From Paulinella micropora (taxonomy: Eukaryota; Cercozoa; Imbricatea; Euglyphida), in contig BJOX01000357.1 of the NCBI GenBank assembly GCA_009731375.1, positions 1 to 64,000 of the forward strand: a DNA stretch of 64,000 bases, given 5' to 3'. Positions 25,825 to 36,717 of this stretch are shown one piece after another (positions within the stretch are counted from its first letter, which is position 1; each line of letters opens with the position of its first letter). Made by a program: the position numbers and the translations under genes. The notes below the pieces were generated by a model that saw nothing but the letters and a program-made list of their open reading frames with translations, ran no database searches and was not told where the DNA came from.

Positions 25825-26166
25825 TTAACCGATAACAGTATATAATGATTTGATACGTTTATCCAATCGTCTGGAAATAGGCATAATATTTTCCCATACG
25901 CGAAATAAACGATATGTGTCGTCGGTATAACAAACAACGCAGTGCATCATTTCCTGACCAGCCTTAGGAGGTGATTGATAGTTTGTTTGAACAACAGCAA
26001 CCCTTCCTACTTTGTTATCGTTGAACAATCTCGCAGTTCCATCGTTCCTGTTGATTGAAGCATAAAATGTTCGAGGCTCCACAATCGTTCCAATAGCCCC
26101 TGCTTTCCTCCCTTTCTTCGCTCCCTTTTTCGCTCCTTTTTTTACACCAACTAAGTCCGCAGGCAT
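25825..26166 (-). CDS. Small basic hypothetical protein
   Basis: 113 aa. The N-terminus has repeated Lys/Gly/Ala units (KKGAKKGAKKGRKAGAIG), followed by a compact beta-rich domain (RTFYASINRNDGTARLF, MHCVVCYTDDTYRLFRVWE). A DNA-binding or virion role is possible; no family is recognised. It converges on the integrase with a 5-base gap between the two stops. Confidence 0.6.
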   Translation of the reverse strand: MPADLVGVKKGAKKGAKKGRKAGAIGTIVEPRTFYASINRNDGTARLFNDNKVGRVAVVQTNYQSPPKAGQEMMHCVVCYTDDTYRLFRVWENIMPISRRLDKRIKSLYTVIG

Positions 26167-26196
26167 TTCATCAAAACGGAGAGCAACCTCCTAAAT

Positions 26197-26307
26197 TCAA
26201 ATACAATATATTAGTAAGCATAAAATGGCGCAAACATCTACCTCAACTTCGGGGTCATCCACTTGAGGCTCCTCAGAAGGTTCCTCGGTAGGTTCTTCAT
26301 CCGCCAT
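26197..26307 (-). CDS. 36-aa acidic micro-ORF
   Basis: MADEEPTEEPSEEPQVDDP followed by a hydrophobic C-terminus, ILCLLIYCI. The acidic head and hydrophobic tail resemble a tiny tail-anchored peptide. The ATG lies 4 bases from a strong hairpin. Composition alone cannot prove that it is translated. Confidence 0.3.
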   Translation of the reverse strand: MADEEPTEEPSEEPQVDDPEVEVDVCAILCLLIYCI

Positions 26308-26310
26308 CAC

Positions 26311-26399
26311 CTACCCACATATCAAAAAGCACAAAAACACATATGTGGGTAGTGCCTGATAGCCGTTCTAATTATTTATATGTATATTATGTGCTTTTT
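26311..26399. promoter_or_regulatory. Two interleaved inverted repeats
   Basis: A perfect 12-bp hairpin, CTACCCACATAT (26311-26322) with ATATGTGGGTAG (26341-26352), is interleaved with a second pair, AAAAAGCACA (26324-26333) and TGTGCTTTTT (26390-26399). Both cannot form as simple hairpins at once unless as a pseudoknot. The position is in a non-coding gap between two minus-strand genes. Confidence 0.6.
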
Positions 26400-26525
26400 A
26401 CTAATGTTATTGTTTTTTGACTACCAAAAAACAAATGAATTATATTGTCTTATGTGAGTGTGTGTCGTGTTGTTTGAGGAGAGGTGAGCGGGTAGACAGA
26501 CACCACACAACACAATTAAGACGAT

Positions 26526-27014
26526 TTATGAACTTAATTCCATACTATTACTTCCTTTGTTTTCTATATTGCTTACTTTAGGGACATAGTCAATATATTT
26601 CATAAAAGATTGATTAAATGATAGTGCTTCTTTTTCTATGCAGTCGTGTATCTTTTTGAGAACCTCGCCCCTGTATTCTTTTTTATTTTCATTATACCAC
26701 ACCATAAAAATCTTTCTTTCCTTCTCAATCTTCCTCATCCTCTTCTTTCTCTTCAAATTAAATCGCCTATCCTTCTCCACATTTATGCTTTCGTTATTGA
26801 GCTTATCCAACATCCTATCGATTGCTTCTATTTTTACTTGGTCTGGTTTCTTTCGTTCTACTATCAATTCAATTTCTTTATCCATTTTGTTTATTCTTTC
26901 CTCACTTCTTATCTTATACAATTTGAGGTTTGCTTTACTTTCCTTATTCGTTTCAAATATATCAAGCCAATCCTCTACACTCCTATCTTCTAGAGGAATG
27001 AGGTTCTCACTCAT
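26526..27014 (-). CDS. Coiled-coil hypothetical protein
   Basis: 162 aa, Lys/Glu-rich and almost wholly helical (ERINKMDKEIELIVERKKPD; NLKRKKRMRKIEKERKIFMV). The N-terminus is MSENLIPLEDRSVEDWLDIF. No family is recognised. It is the last gene before the right inverted repeat and is read away from it. By position it could be an early or regulatory protein. Confidence 0.65.
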   Translation of the reverse strand: MSENLIPLEDRSVEDWLDIFETNKESKANLKLYKIRSEERINKMDKEIELIVERKKPDQVKIEAIDRMLDKLNNESINVEKDRRFNLKRKKRMRKIEKERKIFMVWYNENKKEYRGEVLKKIHDCIEKEALSFNQSFMKYIDYVPKVSNIENKGSNSMELSS

Positions 27015-27388
27015 TATAAAACGACAGCAGAGTTATTATGCGGGTCTGCGGGTCTGCGGGCAGGCGGGCACACGGCATCATTTTGCCCGCACACTTTTAC
27101 TGGATGCTGATAATTATTTTTTTCCTTTTGTTAGTGAACGAAAAACTTTGATGTTGTCCAAAAAGCTGTCTGCGAGAATTTATCGGTTTTTGGTGGGTGG
27201 TGTGGTTTCCTTTTTTTAATTTTTGGATGGCTCAATTTTTGGCGGATCGGTGTGATTAGTTGCTTTGTGAGGTGGTTGGTGGCTTATGTGATGATACTTT
27301 ATGGTTTCTTATTTTATTACAATGGTTGATGTTAATTATGGTTTGTTTTTATGTTTTGAGTTCATTTTTCCGTTTTTCTTGTTGTGGA
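27015..27388. other. Non-coding stretch before the right inverted repeat
   Basis: Holds a GC-rich island with GCGGGTCT repeats (about 27041-27070), odd in this AT-rich element, and a T/G-rich stretch. A 66-codon plus-strand frame beginning at 27301 runs into the inverted repeat and is probably not a gene. Confidence 0.6.
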
Positions 27389-27533
27389 TAACTTTTAAGA
27401 CTAAGGCTTATTTGCTTATAATTGCTTTCTGTATTGTTTGTTTGCGAAATGAAGAGGAGAGCCGTTGGAATGATTTTGATTTCAACGGAGGTATGTATTG
27501 AAAAAGTGTGCCAAAGTGGCACCCTATACTACT
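27389..27533 (-). repeat. Right terminal inverted repeat of the Polinton
   Basis: 145 bp, the exact reverse complement of 5774-5918, ending GGCACCCTATACTACT. Confidence 0.95.
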
Positions 27534-27539
27534 CAAGGG
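27534..27539. other. Right target-site duplication of the Polinton (CAAGGG)
   Basis: Exact copy of 5768-5773. Confidence 0.93.
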
Positions 27540-28332
27540 GTCTCGATACAGGGTTGATACTTAGTCTATGATTTAAATATCATCAACTTACGAGCGGCAG
27601 CTGCAAAAGAACTATTAAGCAGCAGCAGCAGCAACCACAACAACAACAACAACAACAACAGCAGCAGCAGCAGCAGATACGAAAGAGATCCGAAAGGCGG
27701 ATTATCCAAGAAACAGTTTCATAATATTTCAACAGCTGACTGAGTAACTGTTGTTCAGTGGAAAAGGGAACTTATTTTTGGCTAAACTAAATGAAGTTTA
27801 AGTGGGGGTTTTTTACTGATCTTAAGAAGTTGAACCGGCAGTATAGAGGGTATTAGAAGCAGGCTTAACGTCTCCCAGGCGTCCCCAGTTGACTAGCTAA
27901 CCAGCTCCAAACGTTCTTTTAATAGGTAATTCAATCCTTTAGCTTCCTTTAAGACAAAAGCCCGCCAAACGAACGAAACAGTTCGTACAGGTCTCTACAA
28001 CAAGTCATAAAATAAAAGGTATCCACACAGGATATATTGGCATTGGTGCCACCAATGTCACCCACACCAGTAAATATCCCTATTTCCATACTATTAATAT
28101 TCATTAACGTATTTACCGGTTGTATTATCATAGTATTAATCCCATCACCTTGTTACTTCCCAATCTCTCCTTGATGGCATTCATACTAACTCCTAAACAT
28201 AAACAGTCCCCTTATGCGCCTCACAGTTCACTCACTGTTGCGCAATCCTCTCAATCAGCTTCGAGTACTTTGGTCCCCACTGCCGCTTAGTCTGTTGGAA
28301 GTTCAACTACGTTTACCGTTAGTAACTTGATT
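27540..28332. other. Spacer between the Polinton and the long-TIR transposon
   Basis: No gene is recognised. It contains a CAG/CAA trinucleotide tract (about 27617-27676). Being the right flank of the Polinton insertion, it was once continuous with 5767. Confidence 0.7.
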
Positions 28333-29276
28333 GACAGGATATACAGGAAGCTACATAGGAAGCTAAAAACAAAAGTTTTCAGAACATGTTGATACTTTGT
28401 AAAATCAAAGTACCATACTTGTTTTGATAAGTTATGAAAAAAAAACAAAAAAAATTTGAATTGCTAGCAGTTACAACCGTTTTTTTACTGTTTAGTTGAT
28501 TTTTTGGTAACTTTTTGGTTTTTTGTTCAAGTGTTTTTGTTTGGTTTTTCTTCGAAATTTCATAGAAACTTATGTTTTATTTAATAAATATTGTGATTTA
28601 ACAATATTCTTTTGAATTATATTGAATTCTCAAATTTGAATTCAAATTCAACTTGAAAACTTCAAGTAGTACATGAAGTGGTAAGTAGTCTAGTGACTAC
28701 TTCATGACTGGATGTATGGCTGCGATTTCTAAGCTAACGCACTGGTTTTATGCTTCAAAATCCATGTAAATATGCTGAAAAATCTCGTATTAATATTATT
28801 TCATGCATACTTCAAGTACTCCGTGAGTATGTATAACGACTACAAATGAATGGCAAGTATTATGAGTGTCACAGTGACTAGTGTAAAACAGGGTCACTCA
28901 CTCTGAAATCTAAGCTTCCGCACCGGTTTTATGCTTCAAAAACATTATAAATATGCTAAACAAGCTGGTATTAATATTATTCCATGCATACTTCAAGTAC
29001 TCCGTGAGTATATATAACGAATACAAGTGAGTGGCAAGTATTCTGAGTGTCACAGTGACTACTGTAAAACAGGGTCACTCACTCTGAAGTCTAAGCTTCC
29101 GCACCGGTTTTATGCTTCAAAAACATTATAAATATGCTGAAAAAGCTAGTATTAATATTATTCCATGCATACTTCAAGTAGTCAGTGAGTATGCATACGA
29201 CTACAAGTCAGTGCACGTGGCAACTAGTCACTGTACTAAGTAGTCACTGCTCCGGTTTCACTAGTCACTGTTTTAT
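28333..29276 (+). repeat. Left long terminal inverted repeat
   Basis: 944 bp matching the reverse complement of 35162-36385 with scattered differences. The inner two thirds are made of about three tandem units of roughly 180 bp, each with GGTTTTATGCTTCAAAA and TCCATGCATACTTCAAGTA-type blocks. Confidence 0.88.
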
Positions 29277-29479
29277 CACTAGGTTATATATTAAAACTGG
29301 AGGCACAATTATGAACAAATATTATTTATTAGGTGTTAAGTTTCAATAGAACTATTGCAACATTGATACAAATACAGTATCAATCAATATTGATTATATA
29401 GTACAGATACAATATCAATAGTAAAGATTGGTATTGTAGTTCATTAGCTACAACTTCATGGCTTGAGCCATATGAGTAG

Positions 29480-31358
29480 TCAGCGTTTGTGTTTGTGTTT
29501 GGAGCAAGAATGACGAGAAGGAGTTGAAGTTTTCCTCGATTCTTCATCTGAATTGCTACACTCATGGCGTCTGCGATGGTGTGCTCGTGACGAAGAATAG
29601 TAAGAACGCGATCGCGATCGCTTCCTTGCAGTTTTCTCTGCTGACTTCTTTGCTTTCTCTAATTCAGCTACAACATAAAATGAGTCACGCTGCAGTCAAA
29701 TAAAATAAAAAAATAATAGCTTTGTATTTGTCAGCATCTTCCTGCATTTCGGCTGCCTTTTCTTTCCACTTGCCAACCTTTTCCTCCCACTCTTTTGCAG
29801 ACTTCTTAGTTTGCTTGTAGTCAGCCTTTGCCTTCTCCAGTTGAGTTTGCAATGAAGTAACCTGTTGCTGAACATTTTCCAACTCCGCTCCATCGTTCTC
29901 CACCTCCTGAAATCGCTTGACCAAGTTGTCATATTCCTAACAAATCGTTACGTTGTCATGTAGCTGCATGCAAGTTTTAGTATTATGTAAGACCTGCTTC
30001 ATTGCTTGTTTGCCTTTTTGAAAACGCGCCCTTGCCTTGCAAGTGCAAACGCAGTAAGAACACACTTGAAAACATATCTGAAACAATCGTGTACCCTTTC
30101 TGCGTTGGCCAAAGTTCGTTTGTTTTCCGTAAGTTGCTGCTTCATATCCTGAACCTGTTGCGCAAGTTGCGTAGCTTCATCGGTAGCATCAGCCAGCTTT
30201 CCTTCAATTTCAGTAATTTTGATTTGGTTTGCTGACTGCACATTCTTCAGTTCGCGCTGCAAAGCGAACTTAGCAGCACGCTCCGCGTCGAAGGTTGCCA
30301 TCGTATCCTTGAACAGCTGCTGAGCTTCCTTATCGTCAGTCACCTTCAAGCTTTAACGCTTTCGCTTCCGCTGCTTGTAATTGTGCTTTCACTTTGATCA
30401 GCTCTTGCATGATGACGTTGTCACGCTGATCATTAGCTTCTTGCTTGCTCAGCTCACTTGCAATCTTGTTACTTCCAAGCTGATCCGCCGAGTGCTTCAA
30501 AAACTTACTGAGTGCCGGCACCAGCTGCGCACTGCACGTCTCATTCGTCTCACTGAAAAGTGCCAGTGCATCTTTGCTTTCGTAAAGGATTGCTTGAAAT
30601 TTCTCAGGAACTAAATCGTGGACCCATTCCTTCCTAATTGAAATAACCCTGAGGTTGCCTCTTTTACTTATGTATGCTACGAAGAAAAATATAGCAGTTC
30701 TCGCGTTGACGATGCTTGCTGTAATACGAAGAACAAAGCCCAACCAGACATGAGTATCGTCGTGCTTAAGTGCATCCTTCCTGCTATCGCTACGTACCGC
30801 TGCGGTAATAAACCACACGGCAGTACCTGGTTTCATTTTCTTTCCGTTGACGGAAACCTCCTCTAAAAAAACGATTCTGTTTCCTCCTGCCTCTCCACTT
30901 ACAAACCTTCCACTGAGGACGTCGTATTCCCATGCACGTCTGCCTGATGGTTGATTGCTGGGTCCAGGGCGAAACAGTGACTCATTTCCAGGATGAGGGA
31001 AAGCCACCTACCAGCATGAAAATTCAAAAAATGACAACGCAAAAACAAAGCAAAACCTTGATTGTTGTTCTATTATTCAACACCGACCCCTCTCCAGTGA
31101 TACAAATGTATCTCCCAAGCCGATGAAGGACGCAAGTTGCTCCTTGCGCTGAATGTTCTCCCCAACGGGCAAAGTTACCGCCACGGGAGACAAGAAGAAT
31201 GGCAACTGAAGTAACAGATGCTCTACCTTCATTTCGAGGTTGCTTTGAGCAGAGGCAACGTCGGATTGGTTGGTTGCAACTGCAACTGCAGCAGTAGCCT
31301 TGGGCTGCAACAGCGAGTTGAAAACTTCATTGGGAGGATCCACTTGCCGGGGTTTCAT
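29480..31358 (-). CDS. Spliced coiled-coil protein with RS-like tail (transposon accessory gene)
   Basis: Several exons can be read on the minus strand: MKPRQVDPPNEVFNSLLQ (from 31358); an exon after TGCTGGTAG near 31007 (VAFPHPGNESLFRPGPSNQ...); a long coiled-coil part (KVTDDKEAQQLFKDTMATF, LQRELKNVQSANQIKITEI); an exon from about 29930 (EYDNLVKRFQEVENDG); and a last exon near 29671 ending with ARKRSRSRSYYSSSRAHHRR and a His/Lys tail, with the stop at 29480. One frame break near 30350 could be an error or a decayed site. Exon borders are approximate. A role beside the transposase is inferred from location inside the inverted repeats. Confidence 0.5.
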
Positions 31359-31837
31359 TTCTATTGCAGGCCCTAAAAAAAACCAAACAAAGCAACAAAA
31401 AAAAAAAAAAAAAAATTAAAAAAACAATAGATCATGATTATTAGAGGTGACCTGTATTCCAGTTTTCAATATAATTGGAAGCAGAACCAGCGGATTGCTG
31501 GGAACTAGAGATGTCCGACATACCGTTGACACGCTTGACCACGATTTGGTGCAGGTTGGGAGCGGTTTTCAAAAGGTTGGTGAAGTTTTTGGATGCAGTC
31601 AACAATTGCGACACGTTGTTTGGGATTTGCTTTTGGTTGGCACCGCAATTTGCGTATGTTTCTGAAAAACACCGGCCCGGTGGCGGTTAATTTGGCGCCA
31701 ACCGATCCGTTGCAACAACGCAACCACTTTTCACCAAAACACAAATTGGCCAAGAGCGGGGCTAGACAGTTGCACCTTGATGTTGCTTCATTCTTCTTAC
31801 ACAAACATGCCTTTGCACGTATCTACTGCTTCTGACG

Positions 31838-34743
31838 CATGATTTTTGTTTCGATTGTTTTTGTCGTTTTTCCCGAGTGTTTTTTCTTCCCCCCCCCCTT
31901 GACAGAAATAAAAAGGCGGCGGCATACTTGGCAACTACGCCAAGCAATCGACGAGCACTTTGAAGCCAAGGTGAAATTTATTTTTTGCTGTTTGTTGCTG
32001 TCACTGTCTTCTTGCAGTTTCACTGTGTGTGCCACTTCTTTCTGTGTCTTTAGGCCAGGTTGGCACTTGGCTTGGTGCAGCCCACTCCTACTTTGGCAAG
32101 TTTGGCTGCATTCTTCCCCTCCATCGTCTTCTGCACTACTCTCTTCTTCTTCTCTTCGTTCTTCTCCTCCTCCGTCTCTGAGACAGTCTGGTGCGAGTTG
32201 TCTTGTTGTGGATGAGGTTAGTGGGGATGAAGAAGAGGGTATCAGTGTGTTGTTTGAGGAGAGAGAAAAAGCACAAGTTCGTTCTCCACATAATCCTTCT
32301 TCTACCATTACTGCTCTTGATTCTTTGATAGCTAAGCTTGGGAGTGAGGCAGATAGGCTTTTTGCACAGAAGGAGGCAGAATCATTGATAGTAGAGCTAG
32401 CTAAGTGGGGGGTTTGCGGTTGTGCGCATTTTGGAAGATACACAAGGATTGCATACCTTCACACCTGCCTCCGTGCCTGTGCGTGCTTTGATGGGGGAGG
32501 TGCAGCAGTTGTTCACACTGTTTAACATATCTGCTTCATGGTTTGGTTTGAATGATGTTAAGCCTTTGCAAGCATTTGTTGGCATGAATTTTTTCCTCCA
32601 CACCTGTTGATTATGATCCCATTTCTTTAGAGTTAGGAATGGATACATATGGCGTAGATTTTTACTTATCCAAAAATCACCCTTCTCACGACAGACACAT
32701 AAGAAGCGGTCATGAATTTGTCGAACGTGTCACAGTCAGCAAAGTGTATGATGAGTACGCGAGCTTCTTCTTCTACTACAAGCAAGTCGCACCGGTACTC
32801 ATCCTTTCTTGTGCTTGCCTGTCCACTCACTTGCTTTGTTTTGCAGGCGATTGCAGCTGCTATTGCAGCGGGGCAGGGTTTTACCACCAGCCAAAGCAGA
32901 AGCTCAAGCGAACGCAAGCGCAGTTGGAAGTGGCGTGGGAGGCGGGAGATGAGGAAGTGTGGAAGTGTGACAGCTGTTTGCCCCCTACTTTTCATGTACA
33001 AAAAGGTTCGCAATCTGTGCACGTCTGCAATCGTGACGGCGTCATACGCACCCATGCCAAGCCCGCGCAGAAGCCTCTCCCAATCCCTTTCCAGATCAGC
33101 CCCCGCATGGAAGATCAGCCCGAGGAACCTGTTTATATTTCAGGAGGAGCAAAAAGCAAGGGCCGCCCTCTTTGAGTTTCAGTTGAGATGGGGTTCATTT
33201 GTCAGAAAGCGTTTGCAGTTCAGCCTTCCCGGAGATTGCGGGTGTGAACCAGGTCCCCTGGGCCGAGTAATTCACTGTACGATTCGAAGCAGCCTCTCCC
33301 TCTGTACATGCCCAGGTGCCCTCACGGCAGTCGGTACCACCCCCCCCCCCNNNNNNNNNNTACTTTTAAGCTACAATTTCATGTCTTGCTTAGAATTTAT
33401 TCCTTTACTGCTTCAAGCAAGGCATGAAGTTGTAACTCCTACTTTTGAGCGAGTGCTTTTTGTACACTGGAAAATAAGATTAAGAATATCATTAGGACTC
33501 CGTCAGTCAGTGACAGCCAGCGTCGAGCCTCTTGGTCTCTTGCCAAACTTTAGTCTTTCTGGAGCAAACAATTCGGTAAATTCTTAATTCGACCCGACTC
33601 TGAGCTAGTAAAACTTGTTCACGCTCCTTCCCGTTGTGACTGGACACGTTTTCATAATCAGTTGTGGATAGAAAATCGAGCTACTAAAGTTTGGGGACGG
33701 TGCCACTATTGCCGCGATTTCAAGCAAAAGACAAATAGGTTAGCTGAGATTCAAAAGATCGATGGTAAGAGAGCTTTGTCTGATGAAGATGAGAAGGAGA
33801 AAAAAGAGTTGGAAATCGCTATCGAAAAAGCGAATCATCATTTTTTAGCTAAAGATGACATTGAAAACTTTTGATGAGGACTTAGAATTAGCCAAGAAAG
33901 ATGTTTCTGTTGTTGTGATGGTTTGCGATTTTTCAAGAATGAGTGTTGGCGGTGGGAAAACGAAAGACGTGAATGATTGCATCGCTGTGCTTTTGATGAG
34001 TGATGGATGGGATGGGGGGTATGAAAAGGCAGTACGTGGATACCCTCCCCCACCCTGAAGAAGAGCAAGGTAACAATGATTTCTTTTTTGGCGGCAATGG
34101 TTGTATGATATCCTTGAGTGATCAAGCCGCTTGGAAAAAAAAAAGTAATCAAGTGGTCAGATGGTGGACGAAAACATTTCAAGCAAAGGTTTTCGCTCGC
34201 CGAGGCTAGCCTTGTTCTGCTTAAGCATTCTTGGCTTGAACATTTTTCTTTGCATTTCTGGCCTTCCAATCATGGAAAAAGCCTTTGAGTCACATGCCTG
34301 TAACATCGCTCAAATGGTGGCGTATATGGCATTCCACGAGGATTGGATTTGGGAAACCGGCAGAGACTTGGGATGGTCGATTGAAAACAAACTATCTAAT
34401 TCCTGTGCTTTGTAATTTCAAAATCAAATTTGCAGGGATGAGAAATACCGTCACAGTGTGATTGGTATTAAGGATCTCTACAAATACCATCATTTTGAAG
34501 CTACCACCACACCAGAACTTTTACTAGTCAAGCAACTTCGGCATCAGCCTGCCATATCATGGCGTATCAAAGTTGATCGAACTACTCTAACACAGCAACA
34601 GTTACTTTTTCATACTTGTGGTGGTGGATCGAAGAACTGGTGGCCTCCAGAATTAGGGCTACCTCCTGCACCTCGCCTGCTTCCGCTTCCACCTCCTGCT
34701 CGAAGGGGCAGGCCTAGACAAGAACGCCCACGACGACGTCGTT
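31838..34743 (+). CDS. DDE-type transposase, frame-broken or spliced
   Basis: The catalytic region is legible in pieces: VVVMVCDFSRMS (first Asp, codon at 33927), WSDGGRKHFKQRF (second Asp, codon at 34160) and FWPSNHGKS, then SHACNIAQMVAYMA (third site). A last exon after TTTGCAG (about 34435) reads HSVIGIKDLYKYHHFE and ends in Pro/Arg-rich RRGRPRQERPRRRR. Upstream pieces (DEVSGDEEEGISVLFEE about 32205; GMDTYGVDFYLSKNHPSHD about 32640) are probably its N-terminal exons; a GT-AG intron fits 32797-32846. The frame changes near a run of ten A at 34136, which could be a homopolymer error. A gap at 33351 also cuts the gene. Confidence 0.55.
33351..33360. other. Assembly gap (10 N)
   Basis: Follows a run of C within the transposase gene, so the coding sequence there is unreliable. 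Confidence 0.95.
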
Positions 34744-34747
34744 AACT

Positions 34748-35029
34748 ATTATTGCTGTTGACATTCAAGACAACAAAAAAAATTGATTTTTCTGTTTTGG
34801 TTGGAATTTCAGTTTTGGTTGGAATTTTGATTTTGGGTGAAAATTTGAATTTTTCAAATTAACGGCTATATTCGTCCGCAAATTATCGTAAATTTTCGCG
34901 AAATGTTACCGTTAAATTTGAAAATTTGAATTTTTGTCACAAAAATGAAAAACTGTCACAAAAATGAAAATCTGACACAAAAATGAAAAATTAATTTTTG
35001 TTGTTGTCTTGAATGTCAACAGCAATAAT
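34748..35029. mobile_element. MITE-like insert with perfect 29-bp inverted repeats
   Basis: ATTATTGCTGTTGACATTCA... at 34748-34776 is the exact reverse complement of 35001-35029. The AT-rich 282-bp interior codes for nothing and has three direct repeats of CACAAAAATGAAAA. It begins four bases after the transposase stop. Confidence 0.7.
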
Positions 35030-35161
35030 AATTTAAAGTTATCATTTACTTTTACAAATCAAATTTTCAAATTCAAATTTAAATTTAAATGATTTAATAC
35101 ATAAATTTATAAATAAATCTTTTGAAACTATTTTTACGCTAGCACTGATATCATTAAGTTA

Positions 35162-36385
35162 ATAAAACAGTGACTAGTTCAGTGTGCCACACTAAGACTT
35201 GCCACTCACTTACATTTGTTGTACATACTCACTACTTGAAGTATGCATGGAATAATATTAATACAAGCTTTTTCAGCATATTTATAATGTTTTTGAAGCA
35301 TAAAACCGGTGCGGAAGCTTAGACTTCAGAGTGAGTGACCCTGTTTCAAGTACAGTAGTCACTGTGACACTTAGAATACTTGCCACTCACTTGTATTCGT
35401 TATATATACTCACGGAGTACTTGAAGTATGCATGGAATAATATTAATACCAGCTTGTTTAGCATATTTATAATGTTTTTGAAGCATAAAACCGGTGCGGA
35501 AGCTTAGATTTCAGAGTGAGTGACCCTGTTTTACACTAGTCACTGTGACACTCATAATACTTGCCATTCATTTGTAGTCGTTATACATACTCACGGAGTA
35601 CTTGAAGTATGCATGAAATAATATTAATACGAGATTTTTCAGCATATTTACATGGATTTTGAAGCATAAAACCAGTGCGTTAGCTTAGAAATCGCAGCCA
35701 TACATCCAGTCATGAAGTAGTCACTAGACTACTTACCACTTCATGTACTACTTGAAGTTTTCAAGTTGAATTTGAATTCAAATTTGAGAATTCAATATAA
35801 TTCAAAAGAATATTGTTAAATCACAATATTTATTAAATAAAACATAAGTTTCTATGAAATTTCGAAGAAAAACCAAACAAAAACACTTGAACAAAAAACC
35901 AAAAAGTTACCAAAAAATCAACTAAACAGTAAAAAAACGGTTGTAACTGCTAGCAATTCAAATTTTTTTTGTTTTTTTTTCATAACTTATCAAAACAAGT
36001 ATGGTACTTTGATTTNNNNNNNNNNACTACTTACCACTTCATGTACTACTTGAAGTTTTCAAGTTGAATTTGAATTCAAATTTGAGAATTCAATATAATT
36101 CAAAAGAATATTGTTAAATCACAATATTTATTAAATAAAACATAAGTTTCTATGAAATTTCGAAGAAAAACCAAACAAAAACACTTGAACAAAAAACCAA
36201 AAAGTTACCAAAAAATCAACTAAACAGTAAAAAAACGGTTGTAACTGCTAGCAATTCAAATTTTTTTTGTTTTTTTTTCATAACTTATCAAAACAAGTAT
36301 GTTACTTTGATTTACAAAGTATCAACATGTTCTGAAAAATTTTGTTCTTAGCTTCCTAATATTGTAGCTTCCTGTATATCCTGTC
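35162..36385 (-). repeat. Right long terminal inverted repeat (inflated by an assembly duplication)
   Basis: Mirrors 28333-29276, including the three units of about 180 bp. 35728-36015 reappears almost unchanged as 36026-36313 around a ten-base gap. Confidence 0.88.
36016..36025. other. Assembly gap flanked by a duplicated segment
   Basis: The 288 bases before the gap are repeated after it with only one visible difference. The left inverted repeat has this segment once, so overlapping contigs were probably not merged. Confidence 0.85.
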
Positions 36386-36717
36386 TTGCTTTATGAGTGG
36401 GCCCGGGGAAGTAATTTATTCGTATAGTCGAATGACAGTGTAGTTCTAGTCAATGCCCTAGTAAGAGTAACGGACGTAACAGACTTTATCAGCATTCAGG
36501 ATTGGACAATAATCATTGTGGAATAATTACAGTCGTGCTGACTTTTATTCAGTTTCGTTACTACCTCTGAGTTGTCAGTCACAAGTTCTGCTATCTACTT
36601 GCGGATTAAAGTGTAGATTGTGCATCGCGCCGGGCTTCTAACGAAGTCTCTCAGCAAACCGGAGTGTAAAAGGTACTAGGTCCGTGAGTGACCGGGTAAT
36701 TACCTAATCAACGGTTA
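36386..36717. other. Possible leader of the first retroelement
   Basis: No gene. GGTTATGAGCC near 36713 loosely resembles a tRNA-primer binding site, but no 5' LTR could be identified. Confidence 0.3.

Larger units (their letters stand above)
5774..27533. mobile_element. Complete Maverick/Polinton (polintovirus-like) element
   Basis: The element is 21,760 bp. It is bounded by 145-bp terminal inverted repeats that match base for base and by a perfect 6-bp target duplication. It encodes the full Polinton set: protein-primed family-B polymerase, retroviral-type integrase, adenain-like cysteine protease, FtsK/HerA-type packaging ATPase, double-jelly-roll major capsid and single-jelly-roll penton, plus a fibre and about eight accessory proteins. 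All core frames are open and begin with ATG. Its AT-rich composition and compact, intron-free gene spacing contrast with the GC-rich, intron-bearing flanks. Identical ends, an exact duplication and intact genes argue for a recent insertion that may still make particles. Confidence 0.96.
28333..36385. mobile_element. DNA transposon with long (about 0.94 kb) terminal inverted repeats
   Basis: The ends begin GACAGGATATACAGGAAGC and finish with its reverse complement. The repeats enclose two divergent genes: a coiled-coil/RS-like protein (minus) and a DDE-type transposase (plus). Flanking TTGATT (28327-28332) and TTGCTT (36386-36391) are a possible but imperfect target duplication. The apparent length of 8,053 bp includes an assembly duplication of about 300 bp in the right repeat. 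The transposase motifs (SDGG...HFK...HGK) place it in a DDE group I cannot name with certainty; Mutator-like elements share the long repeats. Confidence 0.85.

Noticed and set aside
29271-35178. CRISPR-like array from the regularly spaced repeats of about 180 bp
   Set aside because: Units are long and directly tandem without unique spacers, lie in inverted repeats of a eukaryotic transposon, and have no cas genes nearby.
28327-36391. Exact target-site duplication for the long-TIR transposon
   Set aside because: The flanking hexamers TTGATT and TTGCTT differ at one base and the exact ends are uncertain, so no firm duplication is claimed.
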